Positions 37,646 through 46,287 of a stretch of DNA of 53,002 nucleotides are shown here, piece after piece (position 1 is the first letter of the stretch; each line of letters opens with the position of its first letter). A program made the translations under genes and the position numbers. The DNA is from Legionella sp. (GTDB taxonomy: Bacteria; Pseudomonadota; Gammaproteobacteria; Legionellales; Legionellaceae): contig JARLJR010000107.1 of the NCBI GenBank assembly GCA_031291095.1, forward strand, positions 1 through 53,002, given 5' to 3'. The notes under the pieces are model-generated. The model searched no databases. It was given only the letters and a program-made list of their open reading frames with translations, and was not told the origin of the DNA.

Positions 37646-38998
37646 ATGAAAACCAAAACCCAATTTGTATGCACTCAATGCGCCGCAGTCTTTAAACAAT
37701 GGGCAGGACAATGCACGCAATGTGGGGCATGGAATTCAGTCGTTGAAGAGGGCATTGTTCCCGCCAGTCGTAATGTTCGCGGGGGGGCTTGGGTAAACCA
37801 GCGTTCAGTCATTACGGCCGTAGAAGATGTGGTGATGGATAAAGACGTCCGCATGGATTGTGGCTTATCTGAATTAAATCGTGTCTTAGGTGGTGGTCTT
37901 GTTTATGGTTCTGTGGTGCTTATTGGTGGTGATCCTGGAATTGGGAAATCGACCTTACTGCTGCAAACCTTAGCGAATCTGTCCATGCAGGAAACAGTAT
38001 TATATGTTACTGGTGAGGAGTCTTTGCAACAGGTTGCCATGCGTGCCAAGCGTTTAAGTCTTCCTTTAGCAGGCTTAAGACTTTTAGCGGAAACACAGGT
38101 TGAATCAATTATTGCTCATGCGCAGAAAGAAAATCCCAAGATTATTGTTATTGATTCCATCCAGACCATTTTTACGGAAAGTATCAGCTCGGCTCCTGGA
38201 GGGGTAAGTCAGGTACGTGAGTCTGCGGCGCAATTAGTACGCTTTGCCAAAATGACTCAAACTGCCGTGTTTCTAGTTGGTCATGTCACCAAGGAAGGCG
38301 CTTTAGCAGGCCCACGGGTTTTAGAGCACATGGTTGATAGTGTTTTATATTTCGAAGGGCAAAGTGATAGCCGTTTTCGCGTTATCCGTGCGATTAAAAA
38401 TCGTTTTGGAGCAGTCAACGAATTGGGCGTATTTGCTATGACCGATAAGGGCTTGAAGGAGGTTGCTAACCCCTCCGCCATTTTTTTATCGCGTCAGCCA
38501 GAGCCAACTCCAGGTAGTGCGGTGATGGTCACTTGGGAAGGATCTCGCCCCATGCTCGTTGAAGTGCAAGCGTTGGTCGATGAAGCGCATGGCCAACAAT
38601 CCAAGAGAGTCACTGTCGGTCTTGAGCATAACCGTTTGGCCATTTTGCTTGCTGTTTTGCATCGTCATGGAGGAATTGCAACCTATGATCAGGACATTTT
38701 TATCAATGTGGTAGGGGGCGTTAAAGTTACGGAAACAGGCTCTGACTTAGCTCTACTCGCAGCAGTGGTTTCCAGTTTGCGTAATCGTGTTTTTGATAGC
38801 GAAACCATTATTTTTGGTGAGGTTGGCTTAGCTGGCGAGATTAGACCTGTGCAAAGTGGCCAAGAGCGGCTAAGAGAAGCAGCCAAACATGGCTTTAAGC
38901 GTGCTATTGTTCCTTTTGCTAATGCTCCAAAACAACAGAGCGGTTCCATGGTGATTGAACCAGTAAAATATTTACATGAAGTTTTAGAAAAAATGTGA
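37646..38998 (+). CDS. radA: DNA repair protein RadA (Sms)
   Basis: RecA-related branch-migration helicase; in naturally competent bacteria it also extends D-loops during transformation. The N-terminal zinc finger has C9, C12, C23 and C26 (VCTQCAAVFKQWAGQCTQCG). Walker A is GGDPGIGKSTLLLQ near residues 94-107. The RadA-specific KNRFG motif is in AIKNRFGAVNELGVF, and a C-terminal Lon-like domain follows. The 450-residue length is normal. comF at 31 kb is another gene linked to competence, but they are not co-transcribed. Confidence 0.97.
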   Translation: MKTKTQFVCTQCAAVFKQWAGQCTQCGAWNSVVEEGIVPASRNVRGGAWVNQRSVITAVEDVVMDKDVRMDCGLSELNRVLGGGLVYGSVVLIGGDPGIGKSTLLLQTLANLSMQETVLYVTGEESLQQVAMRAKRLSLPLAGLRLLAETQVESIIAHAQKENPKIIVIDSIQTIFTESISSAPGGVSQVRESAAQLVRFAKMTQTAVFLVGHVTKEGALAGPRVLEHMVDSVLYFEGQSDSRFRVIRAIKNRFGAVNELGVFAMTDKGLKEVANPSAIFLSRQPEPTPGSAVMVTWEGSRPMLVEVQALVDEAHGQQSKRVTVGLEHNRLAILLAVLHRHGGIATYDQDIFINVVGGVKVTETGSDLALLAAVVSSLRNRVFDSETIIFGEVGLAGEIRPVQSGQERLREAAKHGFKRAIVPFANAPKQQSGSMVIEPVKYLHEVLEKM

Positions 38999-39085
38999 TT
39001 ATAGGATAGAAGTAGTTGAGATATTACTTAATACCCCTTAGTATTGCCGCCATATTGCCTATAAGTGGTTAGGGCTGCAAAAAGC

Positions 39086-39108
39086 ACGTCATTGTGTCGG
39101 GATGACGT
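39086..39108. repeat. Family B hairpin after radA
   Basis: ACGTCAT and ATGACGT form a 7-base stem around TGTGTCGGG. The remainder of the 226-base gap between radA and the ankyrin gene is AT-rich and probably contains the ankyrin gene promoter, which I cannot define. Confidence 0.5.
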
Positions 39109-39225
39109 CTCTATTATGAATTATTATATTTATTTTCTGGATTGCTAAATAATTAACAATGGTAGTTGTTTTTTTTAAACATTGTGCTAATATTGAGCAA
39201 ATCCTGCTGTCGGGAATGGTTTTTA

Positions 39226-41139
39226 ATGGGTGCTGCTTTTTATAACATTAAAGATATTATTTTAGGTCTTCCTTCTCATTCTGGGCATGAGGCGTATCTT
39301 GGTGCCCTATATAAACGTGATAATCAAAAAATCGTTTATAAAAAAAATAAATACGGCATTGCTTCTTTTTCTCGCTTAGAAGTGAGCTTTAGTCAGCTGG
39401 CTAAATTATTTTTATCTCCTGATTTAACTCCTTCACAACGACTCGTTGTGGATGATGAGCACCAAGTTGTTGGGGTAGCGGTTCAACATCTTTGTTATGC
39501 TGTTGAGAATAAAGAAGGATTAGAACATGCATTCTATACCTTAAATAATCCACGTTCCAACTGCAAAACTACGAAACATCGGATTTCTGATCTGGCAAAG
39601 ATTCCCATCTATTTTCTAGACAAATTACCACAGGGTTTTTATGCTCAATTGCTTAAAGCAGAAAAGGCAGAACAGTTAACTATTGATTATGATTCTTTGG
39701 CAAGCATCCTGGTAACCTCTTATACCATGGAGGAGGATGATTTACATAAGGGGAATTTTGGTTTTTATCTGGTAGAAAAAGCAGGAAAGCCCCAGGTTGT
39801 ATTTTTTAAAATCGACCATGATTTGATGTTTGTTGATAGTATTATGGGGTTCCACACGCGCAGACCATTTCATTTATTTCATGGTCCGAGTGCCTTTGAT
39901 ATTTTTGCGGAAGACTTAATATCATTTCCAAATTTGAAGCGCTCGGCCAATTCTTATTGGCCCACAAAATTTGGTTATGTAGCCAATCCTTTTGATAATA
40001 AGGAATATCATAATTTTGCGGAAATAGCAGCCTTTTCACGTTTGGCAACAACCCCTGCATTTATTCGTTCGAAATGGAAAACCTTTTTTAAACATTGTTC
40101 TATCCCAAGGACGTTAATTGAAACGACCTTAAGGGAGTGCGCCAATATTCAAGATCCTGCTGACCGCGCCCATATTGCACTAATAACTCAAGCCATGGTT
40201 ACTCGACTCGCACATTTACGAGCCGTATTATTTTCAATCAAAGAGTTTCGTGATTTTGTTGTTAGTTTGAGTGATGAGGAAAATGAAGAGCTCTTGCGTG
40301 AAATTATTCCCACTAATGATGCTTTAGAACCACAAATCACACAAACTTTAGCGCGGTTTCATACCTTATGCGCTGAAAATGGATTTGCAGAAGGAGATAC
40401 GCCGTTGCATACGGCGATTAAAATGGGTGAGTATCGTTATGAAGAATCCATACGCATGTTTGGCCAATTTATTAATGTAAAAAATAAAGAGGGTAAAACG
40501 CCTTTGGATGTGGCTTTGGACCAAGTTAATGCATTTGCCCCAGACGTGGATAATAATGTGGGTGTCGACATGCGATTTGTGATGAGGCATTTATTAGAAA
40601 ATGGGGCACAAAAGACCGAGGCGTTTAAGCGCACAGGATTAGATAGCGAAATCGAAACCTATGTTTTTGTAAATCCGTTTAAAGCGAGCATCGTAGCAAC
40701 ATCCTCTTATGCCGATTTGCAACAGACATTAAGAGATATTGGTGAGGCTCATCAGTTTTGCCTGAAATATAAAAAAAATATGGCTATTGACTGTATTAGG
40801 CAGTGGACTGATGCAAGAAAGTCCCATCCTGATTTTCAGCAGGAATTAGAGCAGTTGAATATGGATGTTAATGGCCAGTCGTCTGAGGCGGAGGCTGCCC
40901 CCCTAAAATACCTTCGCCAATTACGAAGTAGGTTGTGGATTGTTCGCCAGTTAAGGGGGCTATATGGTTTGACCTCGACGCAGATGGAAATTAATCAAAT
41001 CATTCACCAGGCAAAGCATGAACTTAATCCCCAAGGAACGAGCTACTTCTCATTTTTCAGCGGGGGTAAAACACAGGCCGCGCCACAACATGGCGCGACT
41101 AATTTGCCGTCCTCCTCAATGGGTCTGCATTTCCCCTAA
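39226..41139 (+). CDS. Ankyrin-repeat protein with kinase-like motif, AnkK/LegA5-like
   Basis: A 637-residue cytosolic protein. Residues about 155-205 contain EEDDLHKGNFGFYLVEKAGK and VVFFKIDHDLMF, resembling the catalytic loop (D-x-x-H-x-x-N) and the metal-binding Asp segment of protein and PI kinases. Residues 389-462 hold ankyrin-type repeats: GDTPLHTAIKMGEYRYEESI, INVKNKEGKTPLDVAL and VMRHLLENGAQ. L. pneumophila AnkK/LegA5 (lpg2322), a Dot/Icm effector reported as a PI 3-kinase, is my best match by architecture and by position beside radA as I recall it; identity is not checked. I use ATG 39226; the frame opens at 39166 with 20 hydrophobic residues of doubtful relevance. Its end overlaps the convergent Cys-rich gene by 24 bases. 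Confidence 0.85.
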   Translation: MGAAFYNIKDIILGLPSHSGHEAYLGALYKRDNQKIVYKKNKYGIASFSRLEVSFSQLAKLFLSPDLTPSQRLVVDDEHQVVGVAVQHLCYAVENKEGLEHAFYTLNNPRSNCKTTKHRISDLAKIPIYFLDKLPQGFYAQLLKAEKAEQLTIDYDSLASILVTSYTMEEDDLHKGNFGFYLVEKAGKPQVVFFKIDHDLMFVDSIMGFHTRRPFHLFHGPSAFDIFAEDLISFPNLKRSANSYWPTKFGYVANPFDNKEYHNFAEIAAFSRLATTPAFIRSKWKTFFKHCSIPRTLIETTLRECANIQDPADRAHIALITQAMVTRLAHLRAVLFSIKEFRDFVVSLSDEENEELLREIIPTNDALEPQITQTLARFHTLCAENGFAEGDTPLHTAIKMGEYRYEESIRMFGQFINVKNKEGKTPLDVALDQVNAFAPDVDNNVGVDMRFVMRHLLENGAQKTEAFKRTGLDSEIETYVFVNPFKASIVATSSYADLQQTLRDIGEAHQFCLKYKKNMAIDCIRQWTDARKSHPDFQQELEQLNMDVNGQSSEAEAAPLKYLRQLRSRLWIVRQLRGLYGLTSTQMEINQIIHQAKHELNPQGTSYFSFFSGGKTQAAPQHGATNLPSSSMGLHFP

Positions 41140-41415
41140 ACGGAATGGATAGGTGTGACGACAGCGCGCATAACCAGCGCCTATTTTTCTAGGGTCATTG
41201 TAAAAGGCATAATGGGTTGCATTATATTCACAACAGGGGATTGAGCTGATAAAGCAACCACGTTTGGCATTCCAGACATAACCTCGGGGAGTGAGCTCTA
41301 GAGTTCTGCCATCGTAGCAAATATAACGCGGTTGTGATGGTGTATTTCCTACAATGCATCCTTGCGCGTGAACAACATTTGCCATGACTAATAAACCCAA
41401 CAGAATAATTCGCAT
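41116..41415 (-). CDS. Small cysteine-rich secreted protein, 99 residues
   Basis: A signal peptide (MRIILLGLLVMANVVHAQG, cleavage after HA) is followed by an 81-residue mature protein with six cysteines (C20, C33, C54, C61, C62, C85), enough for three disulfides, and many aromatic residues. I recognise no family. It is probably periplasmic or secreted by type II secretion. The last codons overlap the ankyrin gene antisense. It is divergent from the 1199-residue gene. Confidence 0.78.
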   Translation of the reverse strand: MRIILLGLLVMANVVHAQGCIVGNTPSQPRYICYDGRTLELTPRGYVWNAKRGCFISSIPCCEYNATHYAFYNDPRKIGAGYARCRHTYPFRLGEMQTH

Positions 41416-41501
41416 TAAATGACCCTAAACTTGCTATACTAAAATATAAACTTAATTCATCTTATACCAAGTATTCAATAAAAATGAGGATTTTATAGTA
41501 A

Positions 41502-41521
41502 TTTAAGGTTAAATTAATAAT
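41502..41521 (+). promoter_or_regulatory. Possible PmrA-type box upstream of the 1199-residue gene
   Basis: TTTAAGGTT, two bases, ATTAATAAT resembles the tandem cTTAATatT half-sites with 2-base spacing that PmrA uses to activate Dot/Icm effector genes. The second half matches 7 of 9, the first about 5 of 9. The region is AT-rich, so chance is a real alternative. Confidence 0.25.
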
Positions 41522-41563
41522 TTAAGTTTAAAATGAATACATAATGGTTTTTGGAGTGTGACT

Positions 41564-44500
41564 ATGGCTAAAAATGTAGATTTATGGGAGACATTGCATA
41601 ATTTGGAGTGGAGTAGTTTCAGTGAAACTGATAGAAGTAACTTCGTGAAGGCATGTGATGCATTATTAGCCGTAGATTTTAACGACCCTGTAGAGTTCAG
41701 AAAAGTAGCGACAGAGCATGCTGCTATATTAGGTCTTTTGGATGAGGACGCTGCCAGGAAGTGGGCCACTCCATCACGACTTAATCCCTTCACTTATGAC
41801 CCTAAAGACTATTATACCAACTCTGCTTTTTTAGATGAGAATGATGAGATTACATTCCGCAGCATCCAGCAGGAAGCAGCTGCACAGCGCGTTAAACTGG
41901 GGTTGAGTGAAGTAACTAATCAGAATGTTTTGTTGGGAGTTTTGCAAAACAATCAAGAGGCTTTAAGAGAATATATTGCAGAGCATATTGCGCCTAAAAT
42001 TGCTGATGCTGCTGATTGGGATCCAACAGCTCCATCAGAAGATAATCTGTTGAGTGATGAGATTTTAGAAGATATTCAAAAAGATGCGGTAGCACATTGG
42101 GTATTATTAGCAGTGGAAGGTGTGGAACTTGATGTATTAGAGGAATTAATTGAGAACGTAGGTGATGATTTTTATGAGAGAATAAAAGCGTTACCTGATT
42201 TTCCTAAAGAACATGCTGATTTGATTGATAATGATCGCATCTGGGCTTTAGTGGAAGAACGAGTTCTCGCACGTCAAAAAGAATTATTGGTGGAAGCTGC
42301 GTTTGAGGATTATACCGAATACTTTGAAAATGGCACAAATGACCCAGCTGTTTTGAGTATGGGCCCTCTTTTGATTGCGGATGATGCTAATTTTCGTGCA
42401 GGCTTGCCTGATGCAGGCTCGGAACATAATGATCATAAAGGCGATCTAAGTGCCGACCAAGTTAAAGCGCTTAGAGAACAGTTAGGCGAACGTTATTTGA
42501 AACTTGATGTGGCACGTCGTGTTCAGAATGGTGAATCTTTGGATCAACTATTTATGGCGGACACAGAAGAAGCATTTAGTAGGGAATTAAAAAAACTGTA
42601 CCCCGCTCATGCCTATATTGATCAAGTGGTTACTCCGAAGTTCATAAACGAATGCAAAAAGCAAGTGGCTCCGACCATGGGTTTAAATATTGCTAAAGAA
42701 ATTAGAGAGCAGGAAGGTGACTATAAGTTATTGATGGACGTAGCATCTCAATCTGACGAGAAGTTTAAAAAGGCTCTAAAAGCAAGGAAAACTACGGATA
42801 GTGCTCTGGGTGCACTTTTTCCTGGTGTGGATCTGACTGATGAGGCGGCGAAAAATCAAGCAGTCCAGCAAGTATCTAACATGGTAGATGCTCTTTTTAC
42901 TCCTGAAAATCGAGTACAAATGGATGAGATACGCCAAGCTGCACGTACTAGAGCGTTCGAAATAGCGGTGTCAGCTGCTGCCCGTTTAGCACCTGGATCG
43001 CATAAGAGTTTGGTTGAAGCATTTTCCAATATGAGTGTCGAGGCGCAAGAGAAATTACTGCCTAGAACTGACAAGGATATGGAACGAGTCGTTATTATAA
43101 AGCACCTGGTGAATGCGCGTGATATAAGTGTACTTGAACACTATATGCCAGATGCAGATGCAGATGATTTACAAGCGATATTAGATTCTTCTGTACAACA
43201 TGACCTATCGAAACAAATTCAGAACCCTGGAATTTATAAGGTATTAGCCGCCAGGTTTCCAGTTGACTTAACGCAAGAGCAAGTTGATGAGATCAATGCG
43301 ACTTTGGCTGGGAAAGATTGGAATGCCGATGCTAGTTACATTCAAATGGTTGCTGAGATAAAGGACATTTGTGGCATTGCAGGAGCTAATGAGGCAGCAT
43401 TTAACCGAGCTTTTGGACTTGCAGACGATGGGCTAACTAAAAATGATCCCCATGGGTTTGCCACTGAAATTCATAATCATAATAAAAAGTATAAAGAGCT
43501 TTTTGATGAATACCAAGATCCTGGAAGTACTATTAATAAAAATTTTTTAGGAGCAATGCTCGCACTTCCTCTTTCCTATGGGACGCTCCCTAATACACCT
43601 GCTGCATTTAAGGCCTTGCAAAATCAAGTATTAAACTTTGCTGATCGAGAGCTTTTTATCAATGTATGCGTTGGCACTGGAAGTACTGGATTATCAGAAA
43701 GTCAAAGAAACCAGTTTAAGGCATCTTTAGAGCGAGCAATTTCGCCCGCACTATTTAATCAGATGCAAGCGGAACTTGTATATGAAGCCTGCGCGGAGCA
43801 AAAACCTGATGATGCAACAAAAGCAGTAAACAAAGTACAGAAAATGTTAGATCAGATGCAACAATCTCAGGAAAAGATTGGTAAGCATCTTGATAGCGCA
43901 AAGTTTGTTTTTAAGGTCAAAGAAATCCATATAAATAATCTTCTGATTAGAGAACAAGAAAAAGCTCCTAAACCAGGCGAAAGTTTAAGGGAAAAATATG
44001 GGGCTTTGGCAAAAAATTGTGATGCCAAGATGGACGAATTAAGGCATGATCATGCTCGATTGCAAAGTTTGATTGATGCTCTACCTGCTACGGCTGACAT
44101 AGGTGATAGAGATACTAAAGCCAAGGTAGGACCTAAAATTGAAGAATTGAAGGGTAAATTGCAGGCCCAACAAGTCCAAATTGATCAACAATTAGAGAGA
44201 TATGCGCAAATTAAAGAGCACATTGAGGGTCCTGATGGTATCCTTGATATGGTTCAACGAGTAAAACAGCAACCTTATTGGTATTATAATCGTGCAGAGA
44301 TTACCAGCGGGGTTGCGACTCGTGAGGAATTAAGCGCATTGGCTATTCAAGATGGGAGCCATCAGGATGATGGTCTGCTTCGTATAGAGCAAAATGATCC
44401 AGGAGCTGTAGCAAAATTTAACCTTGCGAAAGCTCCACTTAATAGTTCACAAGTTCATTATTTTGATATAGTTCAGAAACGCCAACACACAAGTGATGCG

Positions 44501-45163
44501 AGTCAGACCGTTACTATTGAAAGTCGTTTTACTTATGATACGAGTAAAAGCGTTCCAACAACAGGTACGGATCGCGGAATACATAGAGCGAATGCTGGCC
44601 GGATTACTGTTGATAAATTCCCGACTTATCAAGAAGGAAGTCCCACAGATCCTGTGCTACTTGAACAAGCGAAAGTGGATTATGCTATGGTAGTGGCTAC
44701 TCAGCTTCTTGCTACTATGGACCGACCACCAAGTAAAGATAACCCTCTTCGTTTGCGCGGGACAAATAAAGAACAATTAGAATACATATGGACGGCTTTG
44801 GTTGTTCTTGGCGAGAAAACACCTAATATGAAGTTTGGTCCAGATGCAATCCGAGTGGTTAATGATCATATTTTTAATCCAAAATCTCAATTAGGTTGGG
44901 GGTGGAGTAATTTTTCTAAAGACTCTGTTTATGAACAAGTGTTTAAAAAACATAGTGATAGCGTCACTTCAGCAATCGACGCATCAAAAGAGCAGGCCTC
45001 TGAACGATTGAATAGAAAAGGAACGCCTAAGTCTGAAGAGCAAATGAAAGCAACAAGCCAGCAGTATAGAAGTACTGTAAATACGAATAGAGATGAAAGA
45101 GTAAATGCGCACGGGGTATCAGCAGAGACTGAAGCTGAACAGGCACGACGTGGCCCTCATTAA
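41564..45163 (+). CDS. Large orphan protein, 1199 residues, coiled-coil
   Basis: I do not recognise this protein. It is soluble, helical and acidic, with no signal peptide or membrane segment. The N-terminal 500 residues show loosely repeated helical units (for example IQQEAAAQRVKLGLSE and IQKDAVAHWVLLAVEG). Residues about 755-890 are a coiled coil (VNKVQKMLDQMQQSQEKIGK; KIEELKGKLQAQQVQIDQQL). The last 300 residues form a mixed domain (VHYFDIVQKRQH, VDYAMVVATQLLATMDRPPS, LEYIWTALVVLGEKTPN). The tail has short glutamate groups (KSEEQMK, SAETEAEQ). ATG 41564 has TTGGAG seven bases upstream. Size, isolation and place next to an ankyrin effector suggest a Dot/Icm substrate; this is inference. Confidence 0.85.
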   Translation: MAKNVDLWETLHNLEWSSFSETDRSNFVKACDALLAVDFNDPVEFRKVATEHAAILGLLDEDAARKWATPSRLNPFTYDPKDYYTNSAFLDENDEITFRSIQQEAAAQRVKLGLSEVTNQNVLLGVLQNNQEALREYIAEHIAPKIADAADWDPTAPSEDNLLSDEILEDIQKDAVAHWVLLAVEGVELDVLEELIENVGDDFYERIKALPDFPKEHADLIDNDRIWALVEERVLARQKELLVEAAFEDYTEYFENGTNDPAVLSMGPLLIADDANFRAGLPDAGSEHNDHKGDLSADQVKALREQLGERYLKLDVARRVQNGESLDQLFMADTEEAFSRELKKLYPAHAYIDQVVTPKFINECKKQVAPTMGLNIAKEIREQEGDYKLLMDVASQSDEKFKKALKARKTTDSALGALFPGVDLTDEAAKNQAVQQVSNMVDALFTPENRVQMDEIRQAARTRAFEIAVSAAARLAPGSHKSLVEAFSNMSVEAQEKLLPRTDKDMERVVIIKHLVNARDISVLEHYMPDADADDLQAILDSSVQHDLSKQIQNPGIYKVLAARFPVDLTQEQVDEINATLAGKDWNADASYIQMVAEIKDICGIAGANEAAFNRAFGLADDGLTKNDPHGFATEIHNHNKKYKELFDEYQDPGSTINKNFLGAMLALPLSYGTLPNTPAAFKALQNQVLNFADRELFINVCVGTGSTGLSESQRNQFKASLERAISPALFNQMQAELVYEACAEQKPDDATKAVNKVQKMLDQMQQSQEKIGKHLDSAKFVFKVKEIHINNLLIREQEKAPKPGESLREKYGALAKNCDAKMDELRHDHARLQSLIDALPATADIGDRDTKAKVGPKIEELKGKLQAQQVQIDQQLERYAQIKEHIEGPDGILDMVQRVKQQPYWYYNRAEITSGVATREELSALAIQDGSHQDDGLLRIEQNDPGAVAKFNLAKAPLNSSQVHYFDIVQKRQHTSDASQTVTIESRFTYDTSKSVPTTGTDRGIHRANAGRITVDKFPTYQEGSPTDPVLLEQAKVDYAMVVATQLLATMDRPPSKDNPLRLRGTNKEQLEYIWTALVVLGEKTPNMKFGPDAIRVVNDHIFNPKSQLGWGWSNFSKDSVYEQVFKKHSDSVTSAIDASKEQASERLNRKGTPKSEEQMKATSQQYRSTVNTNRDERVNAHGVSAETEAEQARRGPH

Positions 45164-45179
45164 TTCTACTTATTCAATT

Positions 45180-45200
45180 TCCCGCGGTTTGACCGCGGGA
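45180..45200. repeat. Family C palindrome, copy 2
   Basis: TCCCGCGGT and ACCGCGGGA pair perfectly over a TTG loop, 17 bases after the stop of the 1199-residue gene. It is the same element as at 6931-6951 in the opposite orientation, with one compensatory pair change. Confidence 0.75.
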
Positions 45201-45269
45201 TCTTAACATCTAGCCGTAAATGCTGTACTTGTTGTGGATTCTAGCGTCAGTTGCTATTTCTATTGTTCA

Positions 45270-45390
45270 AGAGTCCGTTGATATTTTGCTAGTTTGACGC
45301 GAAATGGTCTGATTTTTCGTGTACTGGAGGCCCAGAACACAGAATATCAGGCCATTTCGACCCAAGATAGTAGAAATGTCAACAGACCCT
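45270..45390. repeat. Large imperfect inverted repeat (MITE-like)
   Basis: Two arms of about 55 bases are imperfect inverted copies. The left begins AGAGTCCGTTGATATTTTGC and the reverse complement of the right begins AGGGTCTGTTGACATTTCTA. Both then share CGAAATGG(T/C)CTGAT further in. The centre is about GAGGCCCAG. No protein is encoded and no target-site duplication is obvious. The ends resemble those of the inverted repeat at 2186-2249. It fills most of the 272-base gap before murI and could fold into a long RNA hairpin. Confidence 0.75.
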
Positions 45391-45435
45391 AGCTAAAATG
45401 GACTTATTTTGGCCTAAATAATAAAGGGGATATAA

Positions 45436-46245
45436 TTGGATTCTAATCAATTAGCTATTGGGGTATTTGATTCAGGGATGGGAGGGCTGACTGTTTTACG
45501 TGTATTGAAAGAATGCTTACCTCAAGAGTCATTTATTTATTTAGGTGATACCGCTCGTCTTCCTTACGGCACAAAAAGCCCGGATACCGTCAAACAATAT
45601 GCGATGCAAATGGCGAAGCTACTCGTAGAACGGCGGATTAAAGCTTTGGTAATTGCTTGCAATACAGCCACAACAGCCGCACTGCCTTATTTGCAATCCA
45701 TGTTACCCGATATGCCTGTACTCGGGGTGGTTGCGCCAGGAGCTCAAGCAGTTGTTGCTGCAACCAAAAATCAGCGCGTTGCTGTTTTAGCTACGGAAAC
45801 GACAATTGCTTCTAAAGCATACCAAGAGCTTATTGTACAACAGTTGCCTAAAGCTGCAATTAGTACACGTGCATGCAGCGTCTTAGTGGCATTAGCAGAA
45901 GAGGGAATGACTGAGAATCAGGTCGCTCGTGAGGCACTAAAGCATTATTTGGACGGTTTTAAGGATGAAGACACCGTATTGTTAGGCTGTACTCATTTTC
46001 CGGTATTTAAATCATTATTAACCGATTTATTGCCTAAAGGAGTTACTATAGTTGATTCGGCCCATGCAACAGCTCATTCATTGTGTACCTTACTTGAGCA
46101 GAAAAATTTACTCAATGATTCATCTGCGGTTGCAACCGTTAATTATTTAGTAACTGACTCAATTAAACGCTTCCAGTCTGTCGGTGAAATATTTTTAGGA
46201 GAGGCTTTAAGTGTTGCAGACATTGAATTAGTGGATGTGCGTTAA
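45436..46245 (+). CDS. murI: Glutamate racemase
   Basis: Makes D-glutamate for peptidoglycan. The N-terminal Asp motif is IGVFDSGMGGLTVLR, the first catalytic Cys is C75 in IACNTATTAALPY, and the second is near residue 186 in LLGCTHFPVF. The 269-residue length is typical. The start is TTG with AAGGGGA upstream; no ATG nearby preserves the conserved N-terminus. It is flanked by palindromic repeats on both sides and is not part of an operon. Confidence 0.96.
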   Translation: MDSNQLAIGVFDSGMGGLTVLRVLKECLPQESFIYLGDTARLPYGTKSPDTVKQYAMQMAKLLVERRIKALVIACNTATTAALPYLQSMLPDMPVLGVVAPGAQAVVAATKNQRVAVLATETTIASKAYQELIVQQLPKAAISTRACSVLVALAEEGMTENQVAREALKHYLDGFKDEDTVLLGCTHFPVFKSLLTDLLPKGVTIVDSAHATAHSLCTLLEQKNLLNDSSAVATVNYLVTDSIKRFQSVGEIFLGEALSVADIELVDVR

Positions 46246-46257
46246 TAGTTGGTGTAG

Positions 46258-46277
46258 CCTGGTTGCTTGCAACCAGG
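46258..46277. repeat. Family A palindrome, copy 5
   Basis: CCTGGTTGC and GCAACCAGG form a perfect 9-base stem with a TT loop, 13 bases after the murI stop and just before the end of the convergent CaaX gene. On the plus strand TCTTCCTTTTTT follows, so this copy may terminate murI. Confidence 0.8.
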
Positions 46278-46287
46278 TCTTCCTTTT

